From contig PWMQ01000063.1 in the NCBI GenBank assembly GCA_003558125.1, positions 1 to 40,919 of the forward strand: a stretch of 40,919 nucleotides of DNA, given 5' to 3'. A program made the position numbers and the translations under genes. The stretch comes from Natronospira sp. Lineage in GTDB: Bacteria; Pseudomonadota; Gammaproteobacteria; Natronospirales; Natronospiraceae. This document shows positions 8,842 to 16,122 of the stretch, one piece after another. The notes below the pieces were generated by a model. That model saw nothing but the letters and a program-made list of their open reading frames with translations. It did not search any database and had not been told where the DNA came from. Each line of letters begins with the position of its first letter. Within the stretch, counting starts at the first letter, position 1.

Positions 8842-10050
8842 ATGACTGAACGTATCCCAGGCCAACGATTTGAGGCCGGCACGGTCATCTTCGAACGAGG
8901 CGAGCAGGGCGACAAGGCCTATCTCATCCGGGACGGACGGGTGGAAATTTCCACTGACCAGGGCGGCAAGAAAGTGGTCATTGCCAATCTGGGCCCCGGC
9001 GAGGTGTTTGGCGAACTGGCCTTGATAAGCCACCAGGCAAGGACCGCCACCGCCACCGCGGCCACCGATACCGAGACCCTGGTGATCTCCACCGAACGGC
9101 TGCAGGCCGCCATCGATGCCGCCGACCCACTGCTGCAGACCCTGCTGCGCGGCAATCTGGGCCGATTCATCTGGACCCAGCGCTTCATGCTCCAGCACGC
9201 GGCCCCGAAAACCGCCGAGACCTCACTGGAGCATCAGGCAGAACACGACATGGCGGTGGAGGCGGACATCCAGCGAGCCATGAAGAGCCGCGAATTCGAA
9301 CTCTTCTACCAACCCATTATTGATCTAAGAGACGGCCGAATCGGAGGCTTCGAGGCACTGATGCGCTGGCGTCACCCGGACCGGGGAACAGTCTCACCGG
9401 GGGAGTTCATCGGCGTGGCCGAAGCCACCGGGCAGATCGTCGCCATGGGGGCCTGGGCACTGGAAGAGGCCCTGGATGCCCTCAAGCGGTTCCAGGCCAT
9501 TGTCGATGGCCCTGGCCGTCCGCCACTGTTCATGAGCGTGAATGTTTCCGGTCGCCAGCTCCTGGAGTTGGAGGAAATCGACCGTCTGGGGGCCGTACTG
9601 GCCCGTTCCGGCGTGGACCCGGAGCAGATCAAGCTGGAAATCACCGAGAGTCTGCTGGTGGATGACCCCATGCATGCCGCCGTGGCCCTGCAACAACTGC
9701 GCGAGAAAGGGGTGCGACTGGCCATTGACGACTTTGGCACCGGCTACTCCAGCCTCAGCTATCTTCACCTCTTCCCGCTGGACACTCTCAAGATCGACCG
9801 CTCCTTCGTCTCCGACATGGTCCACGATCCCCGCCGGGAACGAATCGTCCGCGCCATCTCCGGCCTGGCCCGGGACCTGGACCTCAACATCATTGCCGAA
9901 GGGGTGGAAAACGACGAGGAAATGCAGAGCCTGGATCGCTTCGAGTGCGACTACGTCCAGGGCTTCCTTCTCGCCAAACCCCAGACCGCCGGCGACATCG
10001 AAGCCCTGCTCAAACAGGACCCCCACTACGACACCCACCTAGGCAGTTAG
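8842..10050 (+). CDS. Cyclic-nucleotide-binding EAL c-di-GMP phosphodiesterase (copy 1)
   Basis: A 402-residue cytoplasmic protein started at ATG 8842, which follows a purine-rich ribosome site and aligns with the start of its paralogue (MTERIPGQRF against MAQKLPRQHF). An in-frame TTG at 8791 would lie inside a palindrome. Residues about 8-120 are a cNMP-binding domain with a phosphate-binding cassette FGELALISHQARTAT; Glu58 and Arg67, the ligand contacts in PKA/CRP-type cassettes, are kept. Residues about 140-395 are an EAL domain with every catalytic residue expected of an active enzyme: Glu171 (EAL), Asn234, Glu266, Asp296-Asp297, Lys317, Glu353 and Gln373. It should hydrolyse c-di-GMP under cAMP or cGMP control. 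Bd1971 of Bdellovibrio is the known precedent for this architecture. Confidence 0.93.
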   Translation: MTERIPGQRFEAGTVIFERGEQGDKAYLIRDGRVEISTDQGGKKVVIANLGPGEVFGELALISHQARTATATAATDTETLVISTERLQAAIDAADPLLQTLLRGNLGRFIWTQRFMLQHAAPKTAETSLEHQAEHDMAVEADIQRAMKSREFELFYQPIIDLRDGRIGGFEALMRWRHPDRGTVSPGEFIGVAEATGQIVAMGAWALEEALDALKRFQAIVDGPGRPPLFMSVNVSGRQLLELEEIDRLGAVLARSGVDPEQIKLEITESLLVDDPMHAAVALQQLREKGVRLAIDDFGTGYSSLSYLHLFPLDTLKIDRSFVSDMVHDPRRERIVRAISGLARDLDLNIIAEGVENDEEMQSLDRFECDYVQGFLLAKPQTAGDIEALLKQDPHYDTHLGS

Positions 10051-10079
10051 CCAACACCGGGCAATCCCATGGAACCCCA

Positions 10080-10241
10080 GGAACCTCTGATTGCCCCATT
10101 CCCGCGCTCAGTTGGCCCTGAGAGCGTCTGATTCAAGGCGCATTGCGCAGCACAGTAGCAGCGCTACGGGCAAGCAATGCCACGCAGAAGCAGGCGTTCT
10201 CAGGGCCAACTGTGGGCGGGAATGGGGCAATCAGAGGTTCC
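10080..10241. repeat. 162-bp near-perfect palindromic element
   Basis: Fills the gap between the two convergent cNMP-EAL genes, starting 29 bp after one stop and ending 2 bp before the other. The outer arms (10080-10122 and 10199-10241) are complementary over about 43 bp with only two mismatches. The complementarity continues inward, less perfectly, nearly to the centre near 10160. The RNA or extruded DNA would form one hairpin of roughly 75 bp per arm. There is no T-tract, so it is not a classical terminator, though it could block read-through both ways. No reading frame or transposase is associated. Its form resembles a MITE/REP-type intergenic element. Confidence 0.85.
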
Positions 10242-10243
10242 CA

Positions 10244-11497
10244 TCACCACCGAACCTGTTTCTGTTGGAGCAGGCGGCGGGCCTCGCGGAAGGAAGCGGG
10301 GCGGGACATGAGATAGCCCTGCCCGGCATCACAGCCGATTTCCCGCAGGGCGGCAAGCTGGTTATTGCGCTCAATACCCTCGGCGATGGTCTCCATGCCC
10401 AGCTCCTCGGCCAGTCCGACAATGGCACGAACGATGCGATAGCTCTTGGGATCACGGCCCATGGTGGAGACAAAACGCTGGTCGATCTTGAGGGTGTCCA
10501 TGGGGAACTGATGGAGATAGCTGAGGCTGGAATAGCCGGTGCCGAAATCATCCAGGGCAATGCGCATGCCGTACTCCCGCAGCAGCTGGATGGCCGCCTG
10601 GGCATGGACCGGGTCGTCCACCAGCAGACTCTCAGTGATCTCCAGCTTGACCTGCTTGGGATCCACCCCTGAGGCCATCACCGCATCACCGATGGCGTCG
10701 ATCTCCTGCAACTCGAACAACTGCCGAGCAGAGATGTTGATGCTCATGAACAGCGGCGTCCGGGAGCGAGGCGCGGGTTCAGGCGCAGCCTCGGCCAGGG
10801 CCGTCAACGGCGGTCTCGGCCCGGATCCCCGGCCCACCAGCATCTGAAAGGCCTTTAGGGCATTGAGGGCTTCACCCAATACCCAGCGGCCAATGGCCAC
10901 GATCTGCCCGGTGCGCTCGGCGAGGGGAATGAACTCGGTCGGATAGACCAGCCCCCGGCGAGGATGGCGCCAGCGCAACAAGGCCTCGAAACCGATGGTC
11001 TGGCCGCCCCGCATGGAAATGATCGGCTGGTAGTGCAACTCGAACTGCTGTTCCTCGATGGCCTGCTGAATTTCCTTCTCCGTGGCCAGGTCACGGCGGG
11101 CCTTCTGTTCCAGCGGCTGGCGGGCATCAACGGTATCGGCGTGCTGCAGCATGAACTGCTGGGTCCACTGAAAGCGGCCCAGATTGACCTGAAGGAGCTT
11201 GCGCAGGAGAGGGTTGGCGGTCTTGATGGCCGCATCCAGCTGCTCGGCATTGATGCTGACCACCTCGGTGTCTTCCACCGCCACGGCCGTCGCGGAACGG
11301 GTCTGCTGATTGATCAGTGCCAGCTCGCCGAACAATTCGCCGCTGCCAAGCCGGGCGAGGACCACCTTGCGCCCGGCCTTGTCGGTGGAAATCTCCACTG
11401 CCCCCCGATCGATGAAATAGGCCCGGTCTCCCCGGTCCCCCTGGGCAAAGATCTCCTGCCCGGCGGCAAAATGCTGTCTGGGCAGTTTCTGCGCCAT
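10244..11497 (-). CDS. Cyclic-nucleotide-binding EAL c-di-GMP phosphodiesterase (copy 2)
   Basis: A 417-residue paralogue of the protein at 8842-10050, in convergent orientation. ATG 11497 is chosen because GGGGAG lies 7-8 nt upstream and the N-terminus aligns with the paralogue; GTG 11527 and ATG 11521 are less likely. The cNMP-binding domain (about 8-120) keeps Glu58 and Arg67 in FGELALINQQTRSAT. The EAL domain keeps Glu171, Asn254, Glu286, Asp316-Asp317, Lys337, Glu373 and Gln393, so it should be active. By eye the two proteins align without gaps except for a Pro/Ala/Arg-rich insertion of about 20 residues around 222-246. It lies 94 nt downstream of purT on the same strand. Confidence 0.93.
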   Translation of the reverse strand: MAQKLPRQHFAAGQEIFAQGDRGDRAYFIDRGAVEISTDKAGRKVVLARLGSGELFGELALINQQTRSATAVAVEDTEVVSINAEQLDAAIKTANPLLRKLLQVNLGRFQWTQQFMLQHADTVDARQPLEQKARRDLATEKEIQQAIEEQQFELHYQPIISMRGGQTIGFEALLRWRHPRRGLVYPTEFIPLAERTGQIVAIGRWVLGEALNALKAFQMLVGRGSGPRPPLTALAEAAPEPAPRSRTPLFMSINISARQLFELQEIDAIGDAVMASGVDPKQVKLEITESLLVDDPVHAQAAIQLLREYGMRIALDDFGTGYSSLSYLHQFPMDTLKIDQRFVSTMGRDPKSYRIVRAIVGLAEELGMETIAEGIERNNQLAALREIGCDAGQGYLMSRPASFREARRLLQQKQVRW

Positions 11498-11591
11498 GCC
11501 TTTTCTCCCCTGAATGATCATTGACACCCTTCGGTGCCATTCCCCTTGAGCTTAGCAGGCCGGCGGCCGCTGGCGGGAACGCTGACCGACC

Positions 11592-12779
11592 CTAGCCCCC
11601 CAGGTCCACCCGAATGGCCTTGCGGGCCCGGTCGGCACGCGCAACGGCCTCTTCCACGTTTTCCCCCAGGGCCAGGGTCACACCCATGCGGCGCGCCCCC
11701 CGGACTTCCGGTTTGCCGAACAGGCGGAGATCGGTGTCCGGCTCCGCCAGGGCCCGGTCCAGGCCCGAAAAGCTGACCCGATTGGACTCGCCGCGCACCA
11801 CCAGGGCGGCCGACGCGGATGGCCCGCGCTGACGAATCGCCGGAATGGGCAGACCGAGGATGGCTCGGGCATGAAGCTCGAATTCGGACAGATCCTGGGA
11901 GATCAGGGTCACCAACCCGGTGTCATGGGGGCGTGGAGAGACTTCACTGAACCAGACCTGATCACCCTTGACGAACAGTTCAACACCAAATACGCCGTAG
12001 CCACCCATAGCGGCGGTCACCGCTTCGGCAATCTCTTGTGACCGGGCCAGGGCGGCCTCGGACATGGCCTGGGGCTGCCAGGACTCGCGATAATCCCCAT
12101 CCTCCTGGCGATGACCAATGGGCGCACAAAAGCGGGTGCCATCCCGGTGACGAACGGTCAGCAGAGTGATTTCATAATCGAAATCCACAAAGCCTTCCAC
12201 GATCACTCTTCCGGCACCGGCTCGGCCACCCGACTGGGCATACTCCCAGGCAGACTGAATATCCGATTCTCGCCGCACCAGACTCTGTCCCTTGCCGGAC
12301 GACGACATGATCGGCTTGACCACACAGGGCAGGCCCACGGCCATGACGGCCTCGCGATAACTGTCTTCACTGTCGGCAAAACGATAGGGGGAGGTAGGAA
12401 GCCCCAGCTCCTCGGCCGCCAGCCGACGGATGCCTTCACGGTTCATGGTCAATTGGGTGGCCCGCGCGGTTGGCACCACATTGAAACCCTGGCTCTCCAG
12501 CTCCACCAGGGCCTCGGTGGCAATTGCTTCGACCTCCGGCACCACCAGATGGGGCAGTTCCTTCTGCACCAGACCACTCAAGGCATCTGCATCCAGCATA
12601 TCGATGACATGATGGCGATGCGCCACCTGCATGGCCGGTGCGTCCGCATAGCGATCCACGGCAATCACCTCACAACCCAGTCGCTGCAAGGCAATCACCA
12701 CTTCCTTGCCCAGCTCACCGCTGCCGAGCAGCATGACCCGCCGTGCCCCGGCCGAGCCTGGAGTACCAATCTCCGTCAT
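11592..12779 (-). CDS. purT: Formate-dependent GAR transformylase PurT
   Basis: Makes formyl-glycinamide ribonucleotide from GAR, formate and ATP in de novo purine synthesis, independently of the folate enzyme PurN. The 395-residue protein matches E. coli PurT (392) almost along its whole length, including [73 protein letters not shown] and [11 protein letters not shown] (ATP-grasp metal and nucleotide site). ATG 12779 is chosen because MTEIGT aligns with the E. coli start and GAGGTG precedes it. A GTG at 12818 would add 13 residues and would lie at or upstream of the likely transcription start. It is divergent from a small outer-membrane protein gene. Confidence 0.97.
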   Translation of the reverse strand: MTEIGTPGSAGARRVMLLGSGELGKEVVIALQRLGCEVIAVDRYADAPAMQVAHRHHVIDMLDADALSGLVQKELPHLVVPEVEAIATEALVELESQGFNVVPTARATQLTMNREGIRRLAAEELGLPTSPYRFADSEDSYREAVMAVGLPCVVKPIMSSSGKGQSLVRRESDIQSAWEYAQSGGRAGAGRVIVEGFVDFDYEITLLTVRHRDGTRFCAPIGHRQEDGDYRESWQPQAMSEAALARSQEIAEAVTAAMGGYGVFGVELFVKGDQVWFSEVSPRPHDTGLVTLISQDLSEFELHARAILGLPIPAIRQRGPSASAALVVRGESNRVSFSGLDRALAEPDTDLRLFGKPEVRGARRMGVTLALGENVEEAVARADRARKAIRVDLGG

Positions 12780-12818
12780 GTCCACCTCGATGGATATCCA
12801 CAGGGAAAGTTCTGGCAC

Positions 12819-12824
12819 AGTATA
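12819..12824 (-). promoter_or_regulatory. Possible -10 element of purT
   Basis: On the minus strand the hexamer reads TATACT (five of six matches to the sigma70 -10). It would start transcription about 30 nt before ATG 12779. No good -35 sits at 16-18 nt, so support is weak. It fits the shorter purT start. Confidence 0.3.
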
Positions 12825-12916
12825 ACCATGCCGGCGCCGACCCGTGGAAATCCGCCGCCGGTAAGGCTATCCTGCGCGGGAACGAGCCGTCTTAATTCAT
12901 CACGAGGACCAAGACC

Positions 12917-13420
12917 ATGAACAAGCACATCATCGCCGGCCTGGTATTGGCCGGCAGCGTTGCCGCCGCCCCGGCCGCCAAGGCCCTGCCCCTGATCGAC
13001 ATCGGCGTGGGTGCCGGTGTGCTCACCATGGAGGACGACTCCGATGGCGCCGCAGCGGTCAGCGCTCTGGTGGGAGTGAACATCCCCGCCACCCCCTTTG
13101 GCGTGGAAGGCACCTTCACCCAGACCATCAGCGATGGCAGCTTCGACTTCAATGGCGGCAGCCTCGACTACAGCGGTAACCAGCTGGGCGCCTTCGTCAC
13201 CGCCAACACCCCGACGCCGGGCATCAAGGTCAAGGGCAAGCTGGGCATGGTCCGTTCCGACTTCGACTTCGACGGCATGGGCAGTGCCTCCAGCACCGAC
13301 TTCGCCTTTGGCGCGGCAGTCATCTTCACCAGTTGGCAACTGGAGTGGACCCGCACCAAGGTCGATGATGGCGGTGTTGATCAGGACATCGACTACATCA
13401 GCATCAGTTACGTCTGGTAA
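12917..13420 (+). CDS. Small outer-membrane beta-barrel protein
   Basis: A 167-residue exported protein with signal peptide MNKHIIAGLVLAGSVAAAPAAKA. The mature part alternates polar and hydrophobic residues in short strands (for example AAAVSALVGVNIPA, NQLGAFVTANTP, DFAFGAAVIF, WQLEWTRTKV) and ends DYISISYVW, an aromatic beta signal. The length suits an eight-strand barrel of the OmpX/OmpA-transmembrane or YfaZ-like kind. The exact family is not recognised. It is a single-gene unit: it starts after GAGGACC, is divergent from purT, and is followed 30 bp later by a strong terminator. Mature loops are rich in Asp and Gly. Its function is unknown. Confidence 0.8.
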   Translation: MNKHIIAGLVLAGSVAAAPAAKALPLIDIGVGAGVLTMEDDSDGAAAVSALVGVNIPATPFGVEGTFTQTISDGSFDFNGGSLDYSGNQLGAFVTANTPTPGIKVKGKLGMVRSDFDFDGMGSASSTDFAFGAAVIFTSWQLEWTRTKVDDGGVDQDIDYISISYVW

Positions 13421-13450
13421 GCCGGGCGGCAACCCCTTCCACTACCCCGA

Positions 13451-13477
13451 CCCGCCGACTCTGTCGGCGGGTTTTTT
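13451..13477 (+). terminator. Rho-independent terminator
   Basis: A perfect 9-bp stem, CCCGCCGAC (13451-13459) and GTCGGCGGG (13463-13471), with loop TCT and then six T. It follows the small outer-membrane protein gene by 30 bp and ends just before the convergent pepN stop. Confidence 0.95.
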
Positions 13478-13485
13478 ATGCCCCC

Positions 13486-16122
13486 TCAACCTGACTCCGC
13501 CAGGGCTCGGCCAACGATTTCGGCCACATCGCGACTGAGATCAGCCTGCTTGATGCGGCTGAGCTCTCCATGCATGGCCTCGCGGCGCACCGCTTCCATG
13601 CGACGCCAGGGATTGAAGACGCTGACCAGGCGGGCGGCAATGGCCGGGTTGATACGATCCAGCTTCAGAACCACATCCGCGATCAGTCGATAGCCGCTGC
13701 CATCGGCGGCGTGAAAGGCACGCCGATTGCCATTGGCGAAAGCGCCGTAAAGGGCCCGAACCTTGTTGGGATTGGTCAGCTTGAAGGCCGGATGTTCTGC
13801 CAATTCACGGACACGCGCCACGGGATCGCCGTCACTGCGCTGGGCCTGGAGGGAGAACCACTTGTCCACCACCAGGGGCTGGGCCTGCCACTGCTGGTAG
13901 AAATCCGCCAGTACCGTTTCCGCCGCCGGATGCCCTTCCAGCACCATGGCCCGAAGGGCCGCCATCTGGTCGGTCATGTTATCCGCGCGACGATATTGAT
14001 TCAGTGCCAGTTCCTGCATGGCCGTGTCATCCAGCACTGCCAGATAGGAAAGGGCCAGATTGCGCAGTCGGCGACGAAGGATATCCGCGGGCCGGACCTG
14101 GTAGGGCCCGCTGTCCGCCAGTGACTCGTAAAGGCTATGCCATTGACTGGAGAAGGCCTCGGCCAACTGCCGACGCAGGGCCTGGCGGGCATCGGCAATG
14201 GCCACCGGATTGACCACCGCTACCTGCTCGGCCAGCCAAGTTTCCGCCGGCAGGGTCAGGGCCTCGACCCTCAGGCCCGGGTCCGCGTCATCGTCTGCCA
14301 GCAGGGCGGCCACGGCGGCCTGAATACTCTCCGGGAACCGGGCTGGTTCACCATCGGCGATGGATTGCTGGGCCTCGATCAAGGCCCCGGAATACAGTCG
14401 CTGGGACGCCTCCCAACGGTTGAAGGCATCCTGGTCATGGGCCATGAGCAACGACAGCGCCTCATCGCTCTGCTGGTGCTCGAGTTTGACCGGCGCGGAA
14501 AAGCCACGAAGCAGTGAAAGGACCGGGGCTTCGGCAATGGATTCAAAGACGAAGGTCTTCTCGGCCTGATCCAGGATCAGCACCGTCTCCTCTCCCCGTG
14601 CCTGCGCCTCACCCTCAAGCTTGAGTGGCAGCGCCCGGCCCTGGCTATCGAGCAGCCCGAGGGCCACCGGAATCAGGGTTGCCTGCTTGCCCTTTTGCCC
14701 CGGGGTATCGGGAATGGACTGGCGCAAGGTCAGATGCAAACGCGCGCTTTCCGGCTCATGCCGGCTCTCCACGCTGACCACCGGGGTACCGGCCTGGTCA
14801 TACCAGCGCTGCATCAATGACAGATCCTGTCCATTGGCATCGGCCATGGCGGCGAGGAAGTCCTCGGTGGTTACCGCCTGCCCGTCATGGCGCTGGAAGT
14901 AGAGACGCATGCCCTTCTGGAACCCTTCCTCGCCCAGCAGACTGTGATACAGGCGCACCACCTCCGCGCCCTTGATGTAGACCGTGGCGGTGTAGAAATT
15001 GTTGATTTCCTGATACTCCGGCGGTCTCACCGGATGGGCCATGGGACCGGCATCCTCCGGAAACTGTCCCGCCCGCAGGGTCTTCACGTCCTCGATTCGC
15101 TTCACCGCCCGCGAATTGCGGTCAGCGGAAAACTCCTGATCCCGAAACACGGTCAACCCTTCCTTGAGACTGAGCTGGAACCAGTCACGGCAGGTCACCC
15201 GATTACCGGTCCAGTTATGGAAGTACTCGTGACCGATCACCGATTCGATACCCAGATAATCCTGATCGGTGGCGGTATCGGGCCGGGCCAGCACGAAGCA
15301 GGAATTGAAGATGTTCAGGCCCTTGTTTTCCATCGCCCCCATATTGAAGTCATCGGTGGCGACGATGTTGTAGACATCCAGGTCATAGCTCAGGCCGAAG
15401 CGTTCCTCGTCCCAGCGCATGGCATTGACCAGCGACTCCATGGCGAAATCGCACTGGTCCATATTGCGATGCTCGGCATAGACCCTGAGCGTCACCTTGC
15501 GGCCTTCAGCGGTGGTGAAATCACGCTCTATATGCCCAAGGTCACCCGCCGCCAGGGCGAAGAGATAACTGGGCTTGGGATGGGGGTCATGCCATTCCGC
15601 AAAATGACGACCGCCTTCCAGTTCGCCGCTGTCCACGGGATTGCCGTTGGAGAGCAGCACCGGATAACGCTCCCGGTCCGCTTCCAGGCGGACCCGGAAC
15701 TCGGCCATCACATCGGGACGGTCGGGGTAATAGCTGATCCGCCGAAAACCCTCGGCCTCACATTGGGTGAGCAGAAAATCGGCGGATTGGTACAGCCCTT
15801 CAAGGGCGGTATTCTTCGCGGGCTCAATACGATTGACCACGGTCACTTCCGCCTGGTCCCCGTTGATGTTCAGCGTCAGCCCTTCATCATCCAGTTCATA
15901 ATCCGATGCACTGAGCTTGCACCCATCCAGATGAATGCTTTCCAGCTTCAGCTGCTCCCCGTCCAGCCGCAGCGGACCCTCTGCCACACGCCGCAGTTGC
16001 ATATGGTTGTGCACCCGAGTGTCATCGGCGTCCAGCTCAAATCGCAGGGACACTGACTCTACCTGCCAGGCCGGGGGCTGGTACTCGGAAAGCCGAATGG
16101 TTCTTGCCTGTTGCTCACGCAT
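13486..16122 (-). CDS. pepN: Aminopeptidase N (M1 family)
   Basis: An 878-residue zinc aminopeptidase that removes N-terminal residues from peptides in the cytoplasm. The length is close to E. coli PepN (870). Motifs: exopeptidase signature GAMEN at 262-266, zinc site HEYFHNW with His298, Glu299 and His302, third ligand Glu321 in SLKEGLTVF, and the PepN-type N-terminus with IRLSEYQPPAW. There is no signal peptide. ATG 16122 lies 8 nt inside the end of the RND gene upstream, so the two are probably cotranscribed; the ribosome site is poor, which also suggests coupling. It is the last gene of the leftward cluster. Confidence 0.97.
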   Translation of the reverse strand: MREQQARTIRLSEYQPPAWQVESVSLRFELDADDTRVHNHMQLRRVAEGPLRLDGEQLKLESIHLDGCKLSASDYELDDEGLTLNINGDQAEVTVVNRIEPAKNTALEGLYQSADFLLTQCEAEGFRRISYYPDRPDVMAEFRVRLEADRERYPVLLSNGNPVDSGELEGGRHFAEWHDPHPKPSYLFALAAGDLGHIERDFTTAEGRKVTLRVYAEHRNMDQCDFAMESLVNAMRWDEERFGLSYDLDVYNIVATDDFNMGAMENKGLNIFNSCFVLARPDTATDQDYLGIESVIGHEYFHNWTGNRVTCRDWFQLSLKEGLTVFRDQEFSADRNSRAVKRIEDVKTLRAGQFPEDAGPMAHPVRPPEYQEINNFYTATVYIKGAEVVRLYHSLLGEEGFQKGMRLYFQRHDGQAVTTEDFLAAMADANGQDLSLMQRWYDQAGTPVVSVESRHEPESARLHLTLRQSIPDTPGQKGKQATLIPVALGLLDSQGRALPLKLEGEAQARGEETVLILDQAEKTFVFESIAEAPVLSLLRGFSAPVKLEHQQSDEALSLLMAHDQDAFNRWEASQRLYSGALIEAQQSIADGEPARFPESIQAAVAALLADDDADPGLRVEALTLPAETWLAEQVAVVNPVAIADARQALRRQLAEAFSSQWHSLYESLADSGPYQVRPADILRRRLRNLALSYLAVLDDTAMQELALNQYRRADNMTDQMAALRAMVLEGHPAAETVLADFYQQWQAQPLVVDKWFSLQAQRSDGDPVARVRELAEHPAFKLTNPNKVRALYGAFANGNRRAFHAADGSGYRLIADVVLKLDRINPAIAARLVSVFNPWRRMEAVRREAMHGELSRIKQADLSRDVAEIVGRALAESG

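Noticed and set aside
11534..11591. GC-rich self-complementary GGCCGGCGGCC between purT and the second EAL gene
   Set aside because: Short, no T-tract, and expected by chance in such GC-rich sequence; not called as a terminator.
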